From JBBSJZ01 sp041751935 (GTDB lineage Bacteria > Planctomycetota > Planctomycetia > Pirellulales > Pirellulaceae), in assembly GCA_041751935.1 (NCBI GenBank), contig JBGSIA010000075.1, positions 62,001 to 126,000 on the forward strand: a DNA stretch of 64,000 nucleotides. Reading direction: 5' to 3'. The position numbers and the translations under genes are program-made. Under the pieces are notes generated by a model. That model did no database searches, was not told where the DNA came from, and worked only from the letters and a program-made list of their open reading frames with translations. This document shows, piece after piece, positions 54,720-63,076 of the stretch (position 1 is the stretch's first letter; every line of letters begins with the position of its first letter).

Positions 54720-55766
54720 ATGATGCCGTTTTCTTGGTCTGGATCAACGCAAGCAGAAGTGCTTTTCTCGGCCACCGCCTACCCTCTTCCGCTGGCCGAT
54801 GCGACCTCGGCAACACGCATAATCTTGATGGCGGTCACGGGCCTGGTCATCTTTTTGCTGGCCATTTTGGGCTTCTTTTTCATTCGCTACGGCAAACTGT
54901 GGTTCCAAGCCTACATGTCGGTTGCCGACGTCTCGTTGATCAGTTTGATCCGCATGCACTTCACCAAAGTCAATCCGAACATGATTGTTCAGGCCAAAGT
55001 GATGGCAGCACAGTCGGGAATGAGTATCGATCGACGCGACGGAATCAGTACACGGCGTTTGGAAGCTCACTCTTTGGCGGGTGGCAACGTCATGAAAGTA
55101 ATTCATGCGATCATTGCGGCGCATCGTGCGGAGATCAACTTGGACTTTGACCAAGCTTGTGCCATCGACCTTGCAGGACGTGATGTTTTGGACGCAGTGC
55201 AAACGAGCGTCTATCCCAAGGTCATCGACTGTCCCGATCCCAAACGCAGCGGTAAATCAACACTCAGCGCGATCACCAAAAACGGAATTGAATTGCGGGT
55301 TCGCGCTCGCGTGACTGTGCGAACGAATATCGACCAATTGATTGGTGGTGCGACAGAGGACACTGTGATCGCGCGAGTGGGCGAGGCGATGATCAGTTCG
55401 ATTGGATCAGCGGAAACGCATTTCAAGGTGCTTGAGAATCCCGATATCATTTCTCGCACCGTGCTTTCGCGCGGCTTGGATGCTCAAACGGCGTTTGAGA
55501 TTGTGTCGATCGATATTGCCGATATCGACGTTGGCGAGAATATCGGTGCGAGATTACAAACGGACCAAGCCGAAGCGGATACACGCGTTGCAAGAGCCCA
55601 AGCCGAGCGTCGCCGCGCCGAAGCGATTGCCCAGGAACAAGAGATGAAAGCCAAAGTCGCCGAGAATCGATCGGCTCTGGTTTTGGCTGAGGCGGAAGTC
55701 CCGATGGCGATGGCCGAAGCATTCAGGGCGGGACGTATCAACACGCCCAATCGCAGTGCGTCCTAA
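54720..55766 (+). CDS. floA: flotillin-like protein FloA
   Basis: FloA organises membrane microdomains. This 348-residue protein has one N-terminal membrane hairpin at about 33-55, FIRYGKLWFQAYMSVADVSLISLI, the SPFH-type core (KSTLSAITKNGIELRVRARVTVRTN, ARVGEAMISSIGSAETH) and a C-terminal helical Ala/Glu region (QTDQAEADTRVARAQAERRRAEAI) that forms the flotillin coiled coil. The start has gggag upstream; two adjacent ATG codons exist. NfeD-like genes usually adjoin floA; none is seen here. A hydrolase gene follows 48 bases later. Confidence 0.95.
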   Translation: MMPFSWSGSTQAEVLFSATAYPLPLADATSATRIILMAVTGLVIFLLAILGFFFIRYGKLWFQAYMSVADVSLISLIRMHFTKVNPNMIVQAKVMAAQSGMSIDRRDGISTRRLEAHSLAGGNVMKVIHAIIAAHRAEINLDFDQACAIDLAGRDVLDAVQTSVYPKVIDCPDPKRSGKSTLSAITKNGIELRVRARVTVRTNIDQLIGGATEDTVIARVGEAMISSIGSAETHFKVLENPDIISRTVLSRGLDAQTAFEIVSIDIADIDVGENIGARLQTDQAEADTRVARAQAERRRAEAIAQEQEMKAKVAENRSALVLAEAEVPMAMAEAFRAGRINTPNRSAS

Positions 55767-55814
55767 CGCTCGCGATTCATTAGCCTCTCGCGCCGCATTC
55801 AACGAACTCGCCTC

Positions 55815-56621
55815 ATGCAACGAACATCGCACCGAGTCAAGTTTCCCGGCGGGTTAGGTTTCGATCTCGCTGGGATCGTCGATGCCGCGTCGAACGCCCA
55901 GGCGGTGGCAGTTTTCAGTCACTGCTTCACCTGCAATAAAGACCTGAAATCCATCGTCCGCATCTCGCGATCACTCGCGGTACACGGGGTTACCGTGCTG
56001 CGATTCGATATGACTGGTTTGGGCAGCAGTGACGGTGATTTTTCGCAAACGAACTTTTCCAGCAATCTAAAAGACCTGGGCGCTGCGATTCGATTCGCAA
56101 TGAACGAAATTGGCGACGTTACGGGACTGATCGGTCACTCATTCGGCGGCGCTGCATCGCTGGCGATTGCCGCAAGTGAAAGTGAATCCTTCCCCACGAT
56201 TCGTTGCGTTGCAACGCTGGCAGCGCCAAGTGACACGAGTCATTTGGCGACGCTGTTGTCGCGAATGAATCCAGCAATCGAAAGTGAAGGGTTTGGCGAT
56301 GTGACCATTGGTGGACTTCACTGGACGATTCGTCGCCAGATGCTTGAAGATTTTCGCCAGCACGACCTGCCGGGTCTGCTCGCGAAGCTTCGTTTGCCGG
56401 TACTACTGCTTCAATCGCCGGACGACATGACGGTAGGGCTTGATCATGCGCTGCGGATTATGACGCTTGTGCAATCAGCCTCAGGCGGTCAGGGTTCGGC
56501 TAGCTTGCTAACGCTGCCTGGCGCCGATCATTTGTTAACTCATTCGCCCCGCGACGTCGATTACGTCGCCGCCGCCATCGCTGCTTTTTTGAAACGGTAT
56601 CGGGCGAACGAATCGGCATGA
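55815..56621 (+). CDS. alpha/beta hydrolase related to OsmC-fused hydrolases
   Basis: A 268-residue cytosolic hydrolase: VAVFSHCFTCNKDLKSIVRIS, LRFDMTGLGSSDGDF, the nucleophile elbow GHSFGG (Ser), PDDMTV (acid residue) and GADHLLT (His). This set is typical of hydrolases that in many bacteria are fused to an OsmC domain; here the stop follows the hydrolase and no OsmC is encoded after it. The substrate is probably a small ester or thioester. It follows floA on the same strand. Confidence 0.85.
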   Translation: MQRTSHRVKFPGGLGFDLAGIVDAASNAQAVAVFSHCFTCNKDLKSIVRISRSLAVHGVTVLRFDMTGLGSSDGDFSQTNFSSNLKDLGAAIRFAMNEIGDVTGLIGHSFGGAASLAIAASESESFPTIRCVATLAAPSDTSHLATLLSRMNPAIESEGFGDVTIGGLHWTIRRQMLEDFRQHDLPGLLAKLRLPVLLLQSPDDMTVGLDHALRIMTLVQSASGGQGSASLLTLPGADHLLTHSPRDVDYVAAAIAAFLKRYRANESA

Positions 56622-56820
56622 CCAGCGCAACCGATTTATGACTCAACGCTGCTTTGCGGTAGCAAATCTTAGGCAGTGTCCGTCAAAAACTTTCAACACA
56701 TCAGCGTTCGTTGTGACCTAGGGTTTTGTCACAGCTTGATATTGAGCTGGAAAATAGGTGTCACATACTTGACGCATTTTTCGCTAAACACATGCGTTAC
56801 TCTTGAAATTTCCCTTACTG

Positions 56821-57249
56821 ATGCGAGCATCCCAGCCCCAATCGACCAATTCTCGACGCTCGCGCGGTAATGCCCGACGTGCGATGGCTGTCGTGGAGTT
56901 GGCGGTCTGTATGCCGATCTTGGTGCTCGTCGTGTTCGCTACGATCGAAGCCTGTTCGATGTTGTATTTGAAACAGACACTGAAGATCACTGCCTACGAG
57001 GGCGCTCGGGTAGGAATCACGCCTGAGTCAACTTCGGCGAACGTGGAGCTTCAGTGCCAATCCCTGCTAGACGCCAGGAACGTTCAAGGCTACAGCATCG
57101 CGACAGAGCCCGTTGATCCGTCCATGTTAAGCGAAGGTGATTTCTTTGAAGTCACCATTACGACCCCCTACGCCGAAAATTCACTATTGGGTGGTTGGTT
57201 TTACGCTGACAAAACTCTCGTCCAATCATGTGCCTTACGCACCAACTAA
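56821..57249 (+). CDS. TadE-like pseudopilin-type protein
   Basis: A 142-residue protein with a short basic leader and a TadE-like helix RRAMAVVELAVCMPILVLVVFATIEAC, so it is exported as a minor pilin-type protein of a Flp/Tad-like pilus. The remainder is beta-rich and ends with an exposed Cys. ATG 56821 is used; a TTG at 56803 is possible. It starts a three-gene run with a VWA/TadG protein and a second TadE-like gene. Confidence 0.82.
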   Translation: MRASQPQSTNSRRSRGNARRAMAVVELAVCMPILVLVVFATIEACSMLYLKQTLKITAYEGARVGITPESTSANVELQCQSLLDARNVQGYSIATEPVDPSMLSEGDFFEVTITTPYAENSLLGGWFYADKTLVQSCALRTN

Positions 57250-57296
57250 TACACGAGAGCCTTCGTTCCCTTCCGGCTCAATGAGCGACCCTTTTC

Positions 57297-58427
57297 ATGC
57301 CAAATCAATTCTTCGCCAGAAAAAAATGCAAGGCCCGTCGCGGTGCGACGATTGCGTTGGTAATGATTTTTCTTCCCGTGTTGTTTCTGTTGGCTGCATT
57401 CGCGATCAATCTGGTTTACATGCAAACGGTAAACACAGAGGTTCAAATTGCCGCCGATGCGGCAGTTCGCAGCGCCACCCGCACTTATGTACTCAGCGGA
57501 AGTAAGGACCAGGCGCTTCTTGCAGCTCAAGAAGCCGCAGCGATGAACCCGATCAATGGCAACGTACTGCCGATCAACGCAGTGGATTTGGAGTACGGAG
57601 TGAGCCAACGTTATTCGCTGGGTGACCCTTACGTTTTTGTACCTGCGAGTGTAGGTAACTCAGTTCGTTTGACGACCCAGTCCCTTGCCGCCGGAAACGG
57701 GCCAACCATTGAACCGTTGTTTCCCCTGTTTGGTTCGCTGGTCAATATTCGCCCGCTACGCACAGCAACCTCGACCAAAATGACGGTTGACATCGTGTTG
57801 GTGGTCGACCGAAGTGGATCGATGGCGTATTCAGCCACGGAAATCGGCGACGGCAGTGCGCCGCCGGCGGCTGCACCTGCGGGATGGTGGTTCGATGGGC
57901 CAGTGCCGCCACAATCTCGCTGGTTGGATCTTGTCGCTGCCGTCAACGCATTCAATACCGCATTGTCCACATCGCCTGACCACGAACAACTTGCCTTGGC
58001 CACTTACAACGAGGTTCCTGTAATCAATGTGCCACTGACGACGAATTACACACAAGTGGCAGACGCATTGGATGCGATCTCGCTAAATTTCATCATGGGG
58101 GCAACGAATATTGGTGACGGGATGAATGCTGGATTGGTGGCTCTGAAAGATCCAACCTATTCACGACAGTTCGCCTCCAAGGTAATGATCGTGATGACTG
58201 ACGGAAATCATAACACCGGTTGGTGGCCCGACAGCGCAGCGACGGTTATTGCTGCCGAAGGCGTGACCATTTACACGGTGACGTTCAGTGACGAAGCCAA
58301 TCAAGCACTAATGCAACTAGTCGCCTCGCGCGGGAGTGGCGAACACTTTCACGCGACGACATCAGCGCAGTTGACCAGTGCGTTCCAACAGATCGCTCGT
58401 CGGCTACCTACGATCCTCACCAACTAG
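57297..58427 (+). CDS. TadG-like protein with von Willebrand factor A domain
   Basis: A 376-residue envelope protein. The N-terminus has a TadE/TadG-style helix (RRGATIALVMIFLPVLFLLAAFAINLVYMQ). After a spacer comes a VWA domain beginning MTVDIVLVVDRSGSMAY, with a complete MIDAS D171-x-S173-x-S175 motif, and ending near residue 370. Tad pilus VWA proteins may bind surfaces or collagen-like ligands. It lies between two TadE-like genes, all on one strand with gaps below 50 bases, so they form one transcription unit. Confidence 0.88.
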   Translation: MPNQFFARKKCKARRGATIALVMIFLPVLFLLAAFAINLVYMQTVNTEVQIAADAAVRSATRTYVLSGSKDQALLAAQEAAAMNPINGNVLPINAVDLEYGVSQRYSLGDPYVFVPASVGNSVRLTTQSLAAGNGPTIEPLFPLFGSLVNIRPLRTATSTKMTVDIVLVVDRSGSMAYSATEIGDGSAPPAAAPAGWWFDGPVPPQSRWLDLVAAVNAFNTALSTSPDHEQLALATYNEVPVINVPLTTNYTQVADALDAISLNFIMGATNIGDGMNAGLVALKDPTYSRQFASKVMIVMTDGNHNTGWWPDSAATVIAAEGVTIYTVTFSDEANQALMQLVASRGSGEHFHATTSAQLTSAFQQIARRLPTILTN

Positions 58428-58453
58428 TCGAAAGCAAACAAAGGAATACGCCC

Positions 58454-58954
58454 TTGAAAACGAGCAAAATGTGTCGTCGTCGCGGAGCGGCTGCTGTTGA
58501 GTTTGCGGTCGCAGTCATCGTGTTGCTGGCGTTCTTTTTCAGCGGTATCGAGTTCTATCGCGTCAGCATGTTGCGTCACACCGCCGATCACGCAGCGTAT
58601 GTCGCTGCACGTGTGGCGATGATCCCTGGTGCGACGGCTGCCGACGCGATTGCATCAGCACAAAGCCAGCTGGATGCTGTGGGTGTACAGTCCGCATCGA
58701 TCGTCATTTCACCAAATCCGATTACGGAAGAAACAACGGCAATTCATGTCAACGTATCGATCCCGGTCCCGGAAAATAGTTGGCTAGCACCGCGTCATTT
58801 ATTTGGCACGTTGACCGGAAGCAGCATTCTGTTAACGGAACGAGCACCAGTGATTATGTCTCAAGGCTTGCTAGAACCGCCGCCACCAACGTCAGACGAT
58901 GACGATGATGACGATGATGACGATGACTCCCCACCGCCGCCACCGAGCTTCTAG
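58454..58954 (+). CDS. second TadE-like protein with Asp11 and polyproline tail
   Basis: A 166-residue TadE-type protein: short leader, helix RRRGAAAVEFAVAVIVLLAFFFSGIEFYR, and a beta-rich mature part. It ends in a remarkable tail: four Pro, a short linker, eleven consecutive Asp (58895-58927), then five Pro and SF. The start is TTG with aaagga upstream. The acidic tail could bind Ca or act as a brush. It closes the three-gene Tad-like unit. Confidence 0.85.
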   Translation: MKTSKMCRRRGAAAVEFAVAVIVLLAFFFSGIEFYRVSMLRHTADHAAYVAARVAMIPGATAADAIASAQSQLDAVGVQSASIVISPNPITEETTAIHVNVSIPVPENSWLAPRHLFGTLTGSSILLTERAPVIMSQGLLEPPPPTSDDDDDDDDDDDSPPPPPSF

Positions 58955-58974
58955 TTCAGACGCCGACGCCGTGC

Positions 58975-59913
58975 TCAGTTGTCTTCGACAAACTCATGGT
59001 CGTTGCGTGCGGTCAGCCGGCCAAGGAGGTCCGTGGAGATATCGATACTGAAGGTTCGAACGCTACCGTCGGCGAACACAAAGTTGACGCCGCCGGTATG
59101 CCACGAACCAAAGTTATCCAAGTATCGATCCGTGGGGAAACGCGCAAGCGGTGCGCCCGGTCCGCCCACGCGAGAAAAGTTGCCCGGATGATCGCCGTTG
59201 TAGACCGCGCCGTCCTCCGGTGCGATCCCTTGTCGCGAAGGCCGAACGTGTTTTTCGCCAACGATGATCGTGTGGCTAGCTCCATCCTCGAGGCTGGCAT
59301 AGGTTGTTCGGCTCTTCCATGAAACCAATCTTGCACCCGGCGGCGCAAACCAACCTTCGGGTACGGTTGGTGGGTCCGTTTCACCAATGCCCATAATGAA
59401 CGCACCGTTAGAAGTGATCCAATTCCATTCGCCTGCGGGTCCATGACCGGCCGAGCAGGCGTAATCGGCGACCGTACCGGGAACGTGGTTACTGATTTCG
59501 TACGGCGACAGAATGTCATCGCCAGCCGTACTGATAATGTTGCCGCTACGACGTGACGGACAGTAATACATGGGGATGGCCGTCATTCGCGCTTTGTCGC
59601 TCTGGTAATAGTACTTCAGGTCATCGTCCCACTCATCAGGCAGTGCCGTTTGCTCCATATGCGGTAAAATCAAGAAAGCCCAACTCGTGAAGTGGTCGTA
59701 GTTGCGGCTTGGCGGCAATTCCTTGCGTTGACTCTCAAAGTTTTGTACCGCCAATCCGATTTGTTTCAAATTATTGATACAACTGGTTTGCCGCGCCGAC
59801 TCACGCGATGCTTGGACCGCCGGCAGAAGCAATCCAATCAGGATCGAAATGATCCCGATCACAACAAGTAGCTCAACGATCGTGAATGCCATTGGCCGAG
59901 ATCGTCGCGACAT
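58975..59913 (-). CDS. DUF1559 family pseudopilin-like protein
   Basis: A 312-residue planctomycete DUF1559 protein. It begins with a type IV prepilin-like leader and the helix MAFTIVELLVVIGIISILIGLLLPAVQ, cleaved probably before Phe. Family features follow: SARQTSCINNLKQIGLAVQNFE, ILPHMEQT, YYCPSRRSG and the C-terminal HTGGVNFVFADGSVRTFS. Such proteins are abundant in planctomycetes and may be exported by a pseudopilin route; role unknown. ATG 59913 gives the shorter leader; GTG 59940 is the alternative. It converges on the TadE-like cluster. Confidence 0.92.
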   Translation of the reverse strand: MSRRSRPMAFTIVELLVVIGIISILIGLLLPAVQASRESARQTSCINNLKQIGLAVQNFESQRKELPPSRNYDHFTSWAFLILPHMEQTALPDEWDDDLKYYYQSDKARMTAIPMYYCPSRRSGNIISTAGDDILSPYEISNHVPGTVADYACSAGHGPAGEWNWITSNGAFIMGIGETDPPTVPEGWFAPPGARLVSWKSRTTYASLEDGASHTIIVGEKHVRPSRQGIAPEDGAVYNGDHPGNFSRVGGPGAPLARFPTDRYLDNFGSWHTGGVNFVFADGSVRTFSIDISTDLLGRLTARNDHEFVEDN

Positions 59914-60023
59914 TTTTCTCGAGCGTTTCAAATTCCGCACTCATTCAGATAAGACAGGATCGATTTGCCTTTGACTCGCCGGCACCTTAAGTTATAGGCG
60001 ATCCTACCAGTTTCAATCGTACG

Positions 60024-61466
60024 ATGACAGCATTTTTTGTTCGTACCGACGCTTCGATCGTGGGTCCGTTCACTGGCGTTGAGCTACGTGAAGCGGCCTT
60101 GGCAGGTATTTTGTTCCCTGACAGTTTGATCGCCGGTTCACCTCAAGGTCCGTGGTATCCCGCCTCAGGCATCGGGCTGTTTTCTGAAAAGAAAACGCCG
60201 TTACCACACCCGCCCGGTACGGTAGTGCCACAGTATCAAGTTCGTGGCATGGCGGGTGCCTTTCAAGGCCCATTCAAACTACGTGAGCTGATTGGCTTTG
60301 CCGCTCGCGGAATGTTGCCTGCCGACGCACTGCTGCAAAGCGATCCGGCGGCACTCTGGATCAGCGCCAGTCGATTTCGCATTTTGGCCGCCTGTTTGAG
60401 CGGCGATCTGGTTTTATTGGATCGCGATGGCCGGATCATCAATCGCGCCACCCACATTACCGCCAGGAAAATCGATCTCACCGAGACTCGAGTTCCAGCC
60501 TCTGCCGCCAAGAATACGGACCACCGAGACAAAACAACATTTGCCAGTGAAACACGTGGCCATGTCCCGCCGATTCATCAATCGGTCGTGTCAAGCAATT
60601 CAAAGAACGAAACGGATACTCCCGAGCAACCGCGCCGTGATTGGTTTCCATTTCGGATACGATTGGCTGTTCCCGACCAAGTTTGGTACAGGCTGCATCC
60701 ACGGCGACTAGCCCCAGTCGCCGTGACGCTGTTGTTGTTTGCCGCGGTTGGCTCGGCGTTTTCTTACTGGAAGCAAATCCCCATGCACCGCAACTCCATG
60801 CTGGGTGAATGGATCGGTAGCATCGACGACACAAGCGAACCAAGCTTCGGCATTGCGTTTCACGACAACAACCAATGTGTCATTGTGAATACGACCGGCG
60901 ACTGTTGGTCCGGCGATTTTGAGTGGCTCGAACGAAGCGATGACCAAATTGGATTTGACAGTGCTCAAACAGTTGCTGCGACAATTGATGTTGCTTCGCC
61001 CAGCCACGCTACCAGCGAAGTTCGATCGACTGACGGCTACTTGGTGCTTTCAGGAATCGGCCGTGAGTTGCCAACGATTGAGGGACATCCGGTTCGTGAT
61101 TTATTCGTGCGTCGACAAGACGATCAACTTTGGTTGGGCTACCCGATCTCAGTGACTTGGACGCGCCAGTCAAAAGTCATGCTTGCTGCGTGGATTGTAG
61201 CTCAGCATCACGATCGTCCAAGCGATCACCGATTGCTTGAGCCGATCGAGTCCTCGACTAGCTTGGCTGATCTAATTGCGACCCATGGCATCCCCGACGA
61301 AGCACGGCGAATCTATCGCTTTGAAATGTCCGATGATCGAGAACGTGAAATGTTTGTTGGTTCACAAGTCGTTCGGTACGGCGAGCAGAAATTCCTCGTC
61401 ACGCCAGCGGGAGAATTTCGTGCCGTGGAAATGGTTTCAAGGCTGAACCTACCGGTCGAAAACTGA
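60024..61466 (+). CDS. membrane protein with two GYF-like domains
   Basis: A 480-residue protein with two N-terminal GYF_2-like modules (about 4-50: FFVRTDASIVGPFTGVELREA; about 72-118: YQVRGMAGAFQGPFKLRELIGFA), a linker, one membrane helix near residues 232-250 (LAPVAVTLLLFAAVGSAFSYW), and an extracytoplasmic beta-rich domain with GEWIGSIDD and SFGIAFHDNNQCVIV. The GYF modules would bind proline-rich ligands in the cytosol. The extracytoplasmic part is unrecognised. It is divergent from the DUF1559 gene by about 110 bases. Confidence 0.78.
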   Translation: MTAFFVRTDASIVGPFTGVELREAALAGILFPDSLIAGSPQGPWYPASGIGLFSEKKTPLPHPPGTVVPQYQVRGMAGAFQGPFKLRELIGFAARGMLPADALLQSDPAALWISASRFRILAACLSGDLVLLDRDGRIINRATHITARKIDLTETRVPASAAKNTDHRDKTTFASETRGHVPPIHQSVVSSNSKNETDTPEQPRRDWFPFRIRLAVPDQVWYRLHPRRLAPVAVTLLLFAAVGSAFSYWKQIPMHRNSMLGEWIGSIDDTSEPSFGIAFHDNNQCVIVNTTGDCWSGDFEWLERSDDQIGFDSAQTVAATIDVASPSHATSEVRSTDGYLVLSGIGRELPTIEGHPVRDLFVRRQDDQLWLGYPISVTWTRQSKVMLAAWIVAQHHDRPSDHRLLEPIESSTSLADLIATHGIPDEARRIYRFEMSDDREREMFVGSQVVRYGEQKFLVTPAGEFRAVEMVSRLNLPVEN

Positions 61467-61490
61467 GACGCCTTTTTCGGATACTCAGTT
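61461..61490. terminator. inverted repeat between convergent genes
   Basis: aactgag (61461-61467) and ctcagtt (61484-61490) are perfect 7-bp inverted halves around a 16-base loop containing five T, at the end of the GYF-like gene and before the convergent oxidoreductase end. It could act as a bidirectional terminator, but it has no T run after the stem. Confidence 0.4.
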
Positions 61491-61510
61491 AGTCATCGCA
61501 TTGGATTTTC

Positions 61511-62890
61511 TTACCCGAGACCGACGACGTGCCAACCGTCGCGGTATTGGCGGCGAACGAGTGAGGTGGCCTGATCGTTATCGATGAATGTTTGAGTTTG
61601 GCGGTCCCAATGCAACCAGTCGCCTGCGACGCGATCCGCCATCGCACCGACCAAGACTGCTTCCGTCAGCGGCCCACCGTGGCTGAAATCGTCGCAAGCT
61701 TTGCGTCCGGCGATCGCTGCGTCCACCCAATCGTGATAATGATCTTGGGGAGCAAGCCCCGTGGGATACTTGGACTTTGGAAAATTCGCTTCGGGCAAGA
61801 CAATCGGCATGCCGCCACGATAGTTCTTGAAAATCGCGCCGGTTTCGCCAATCCAATACGTCCCTGACTCAGGCAACACGTCGACGCCGCCGGGCAGTTG
61901 AATACGACTCGCATCAGGTCGAATATCGCCGTCGTGCCACGTTAACGTGACTGTATCGTTAGCAGTGATATCGCTTCCAGGAAAAACGAGTTCAACTTTG
62001 CGTTGTCTGCCCCAGGTCGGCCCACTGCTGCCAGGCGTCAGTTGTCGTACGCGCAGGGGCGCCGTCAGTTTCAACGCATCGAAGCTGATGTCGAAGTGGT
62101 GGCATCCCATGTCGCCCATCTCACCGACGCCAAATCCGAGCCACGCTCGCCATGTCTTTGGATGATAAGTGTCGGCGAAATAAGGCTGCGGCTCTCTCAC
62201 GCCGATCCACAGATCCCAATCCAAATTCTTGGGAACTGGGTCACCGTCGCCGCTGATATCCGTATTCTTTGGCCACCACGAGAGCCTCTTGTTCTCCCAC
62301 AGAATCACTTCCTTGATTCTACCGATCGCGCCGTTGCGAATCAGTTCTACGGTCATCCGACTTTCGATGCTCGAGCGACCTTGATTTCCAAGTTGCGTCA
62401 CCACACCGGCTTTCGCGGCCTCTTCGGTGATCACACGACATTCATGCAGGGTGCTTGCCATCGGCTTTTGCAGATAGACGTGCTTCTTGGCTCGCATCGC
62501 TGTGACGGCGGGCGCAGCATGCATGTGATCGGGAGTGCCAATGGTGACAGCGTCAAACTTGTCGGCATGCTCAGCCAATAGCTCTCGCCAATCTCGGTAC
62601 TTGGATGCATCCGCATGCTTGGACGCCGCTTGATCTAGGAATTGCGAATCGACGTCGCACAGCGCCACGATCTTTACATTTGGATGCGAAGCCACACTCT
62701 TCATTGTGTTGCCGCCCATACCGCCGACGCCGATGCAGGCGACCTGCAGTTTCGAATTGGGCGACGCGCTTCGCAAGATCGCGGGACACCCAACCACGCC
62801 AACGGTTGCGATTGTCGCTCGCTTCACGAACTCGCGTCGCCCCAGTGACGTTGCTTGCTGCGAGACCGGTTCTTTGGACAGAGAATTCAT
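61511..62890 (-). CDS. Tat-exported Gfo/Idh/MocA family oxidoreductase
   Basis: A 459-residue oxidoreductase. The N-terminus has a Tat signal (GRREFVKRATIATVGVVG), then a Rossmann domain (VACIGVGGMGGNT, VALCDVD, TIGTPDHMHA, VYLQKPMA) and the catalytic domain with DMGCHHFDISFDAL. Dinucleotide binding is evident but which NAD(P) form and sugar are not; such exported oxidoreductases are very common in planctomycetes. ATG 62890 has aggag six bases upstream, better than the upstream ATG at 62977. It is divergent from the ammonium transporter. Confidence 0.92.
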   Translation of the reverse strand: MNSLSKEPVSQQATSLGRREFVKRATIATVGVVGCPAILRSASPNSKLQVACIGVGGMGGNTMKSVASHPNVKIVALCDVDSQFLDQAASKHADASKYRDWRELLAEHADKFDAVTIGTPDHMHAAPAVTAMRAKKHVYLQKPMASTLHECRVITEEAAKAGVVTQLGNQGRSSIESRMTVELIRNGAIGRIKEVILWENKRLSWWPKNTDISGDGDPVPKNLDWDLWIGVREPQPYFADTYHPKTWRAWLGFGVGEMGDMGCHHFDISFDALKLTAPLRVRQLTPGSSGPTWGRQRKVELVFPGSDITANDTVTLTWHDGDIRPDASRIQLPGGVDVLPESGTYWIGETGAIFKNYRGGMPIVLPEANFPKSKYPTGLAPQDHYHDWVDAAIAGRKACDDFSHGGPLTEAVLVGAMADRVAGDWLHWDRQTQTFIDNDQATSLVRRQYRDGWHVVGLG

Positions 62891-62915
62891 CGTCGACTCC
62901 TGGCTTAAAATTTCG

Positions 62916-62942
62916 TGTCGCCCCAATTCATGTCGCCCCAAT
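62916..62942. repeat. tandem 12-base direct repeat in a divergent promoter
   Basis: tgtcgccccaat occurs at 62916-62927 and 62931-62942, a 15-base period, between the divergent oxidoreductase and ammonium transporter genes. It may be a regulator site. Confidence 0.4.
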
Positions 62943-63076
62943 ATACAGGGTTGGCGGGCATGGTAGGTCGCTGACACCTAGCTGGTTTGCTGAGGTCGCT
63001 TGTGGCATGATGAGCGGATTAGGCCCAGGCAACCAAGCCAGACGTTCATTCGTCCGGCAATTTTACCGAGAATTTC

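Noticed and set aside
56769..56800. ttgacg-like promoter and acgcat/atgcgt inverted repeat before the first TadE-like gene
   Set aside because: The -10 region at proper spacing does not fit, and the short inverted repeat has a long loop; not strong enough to call.
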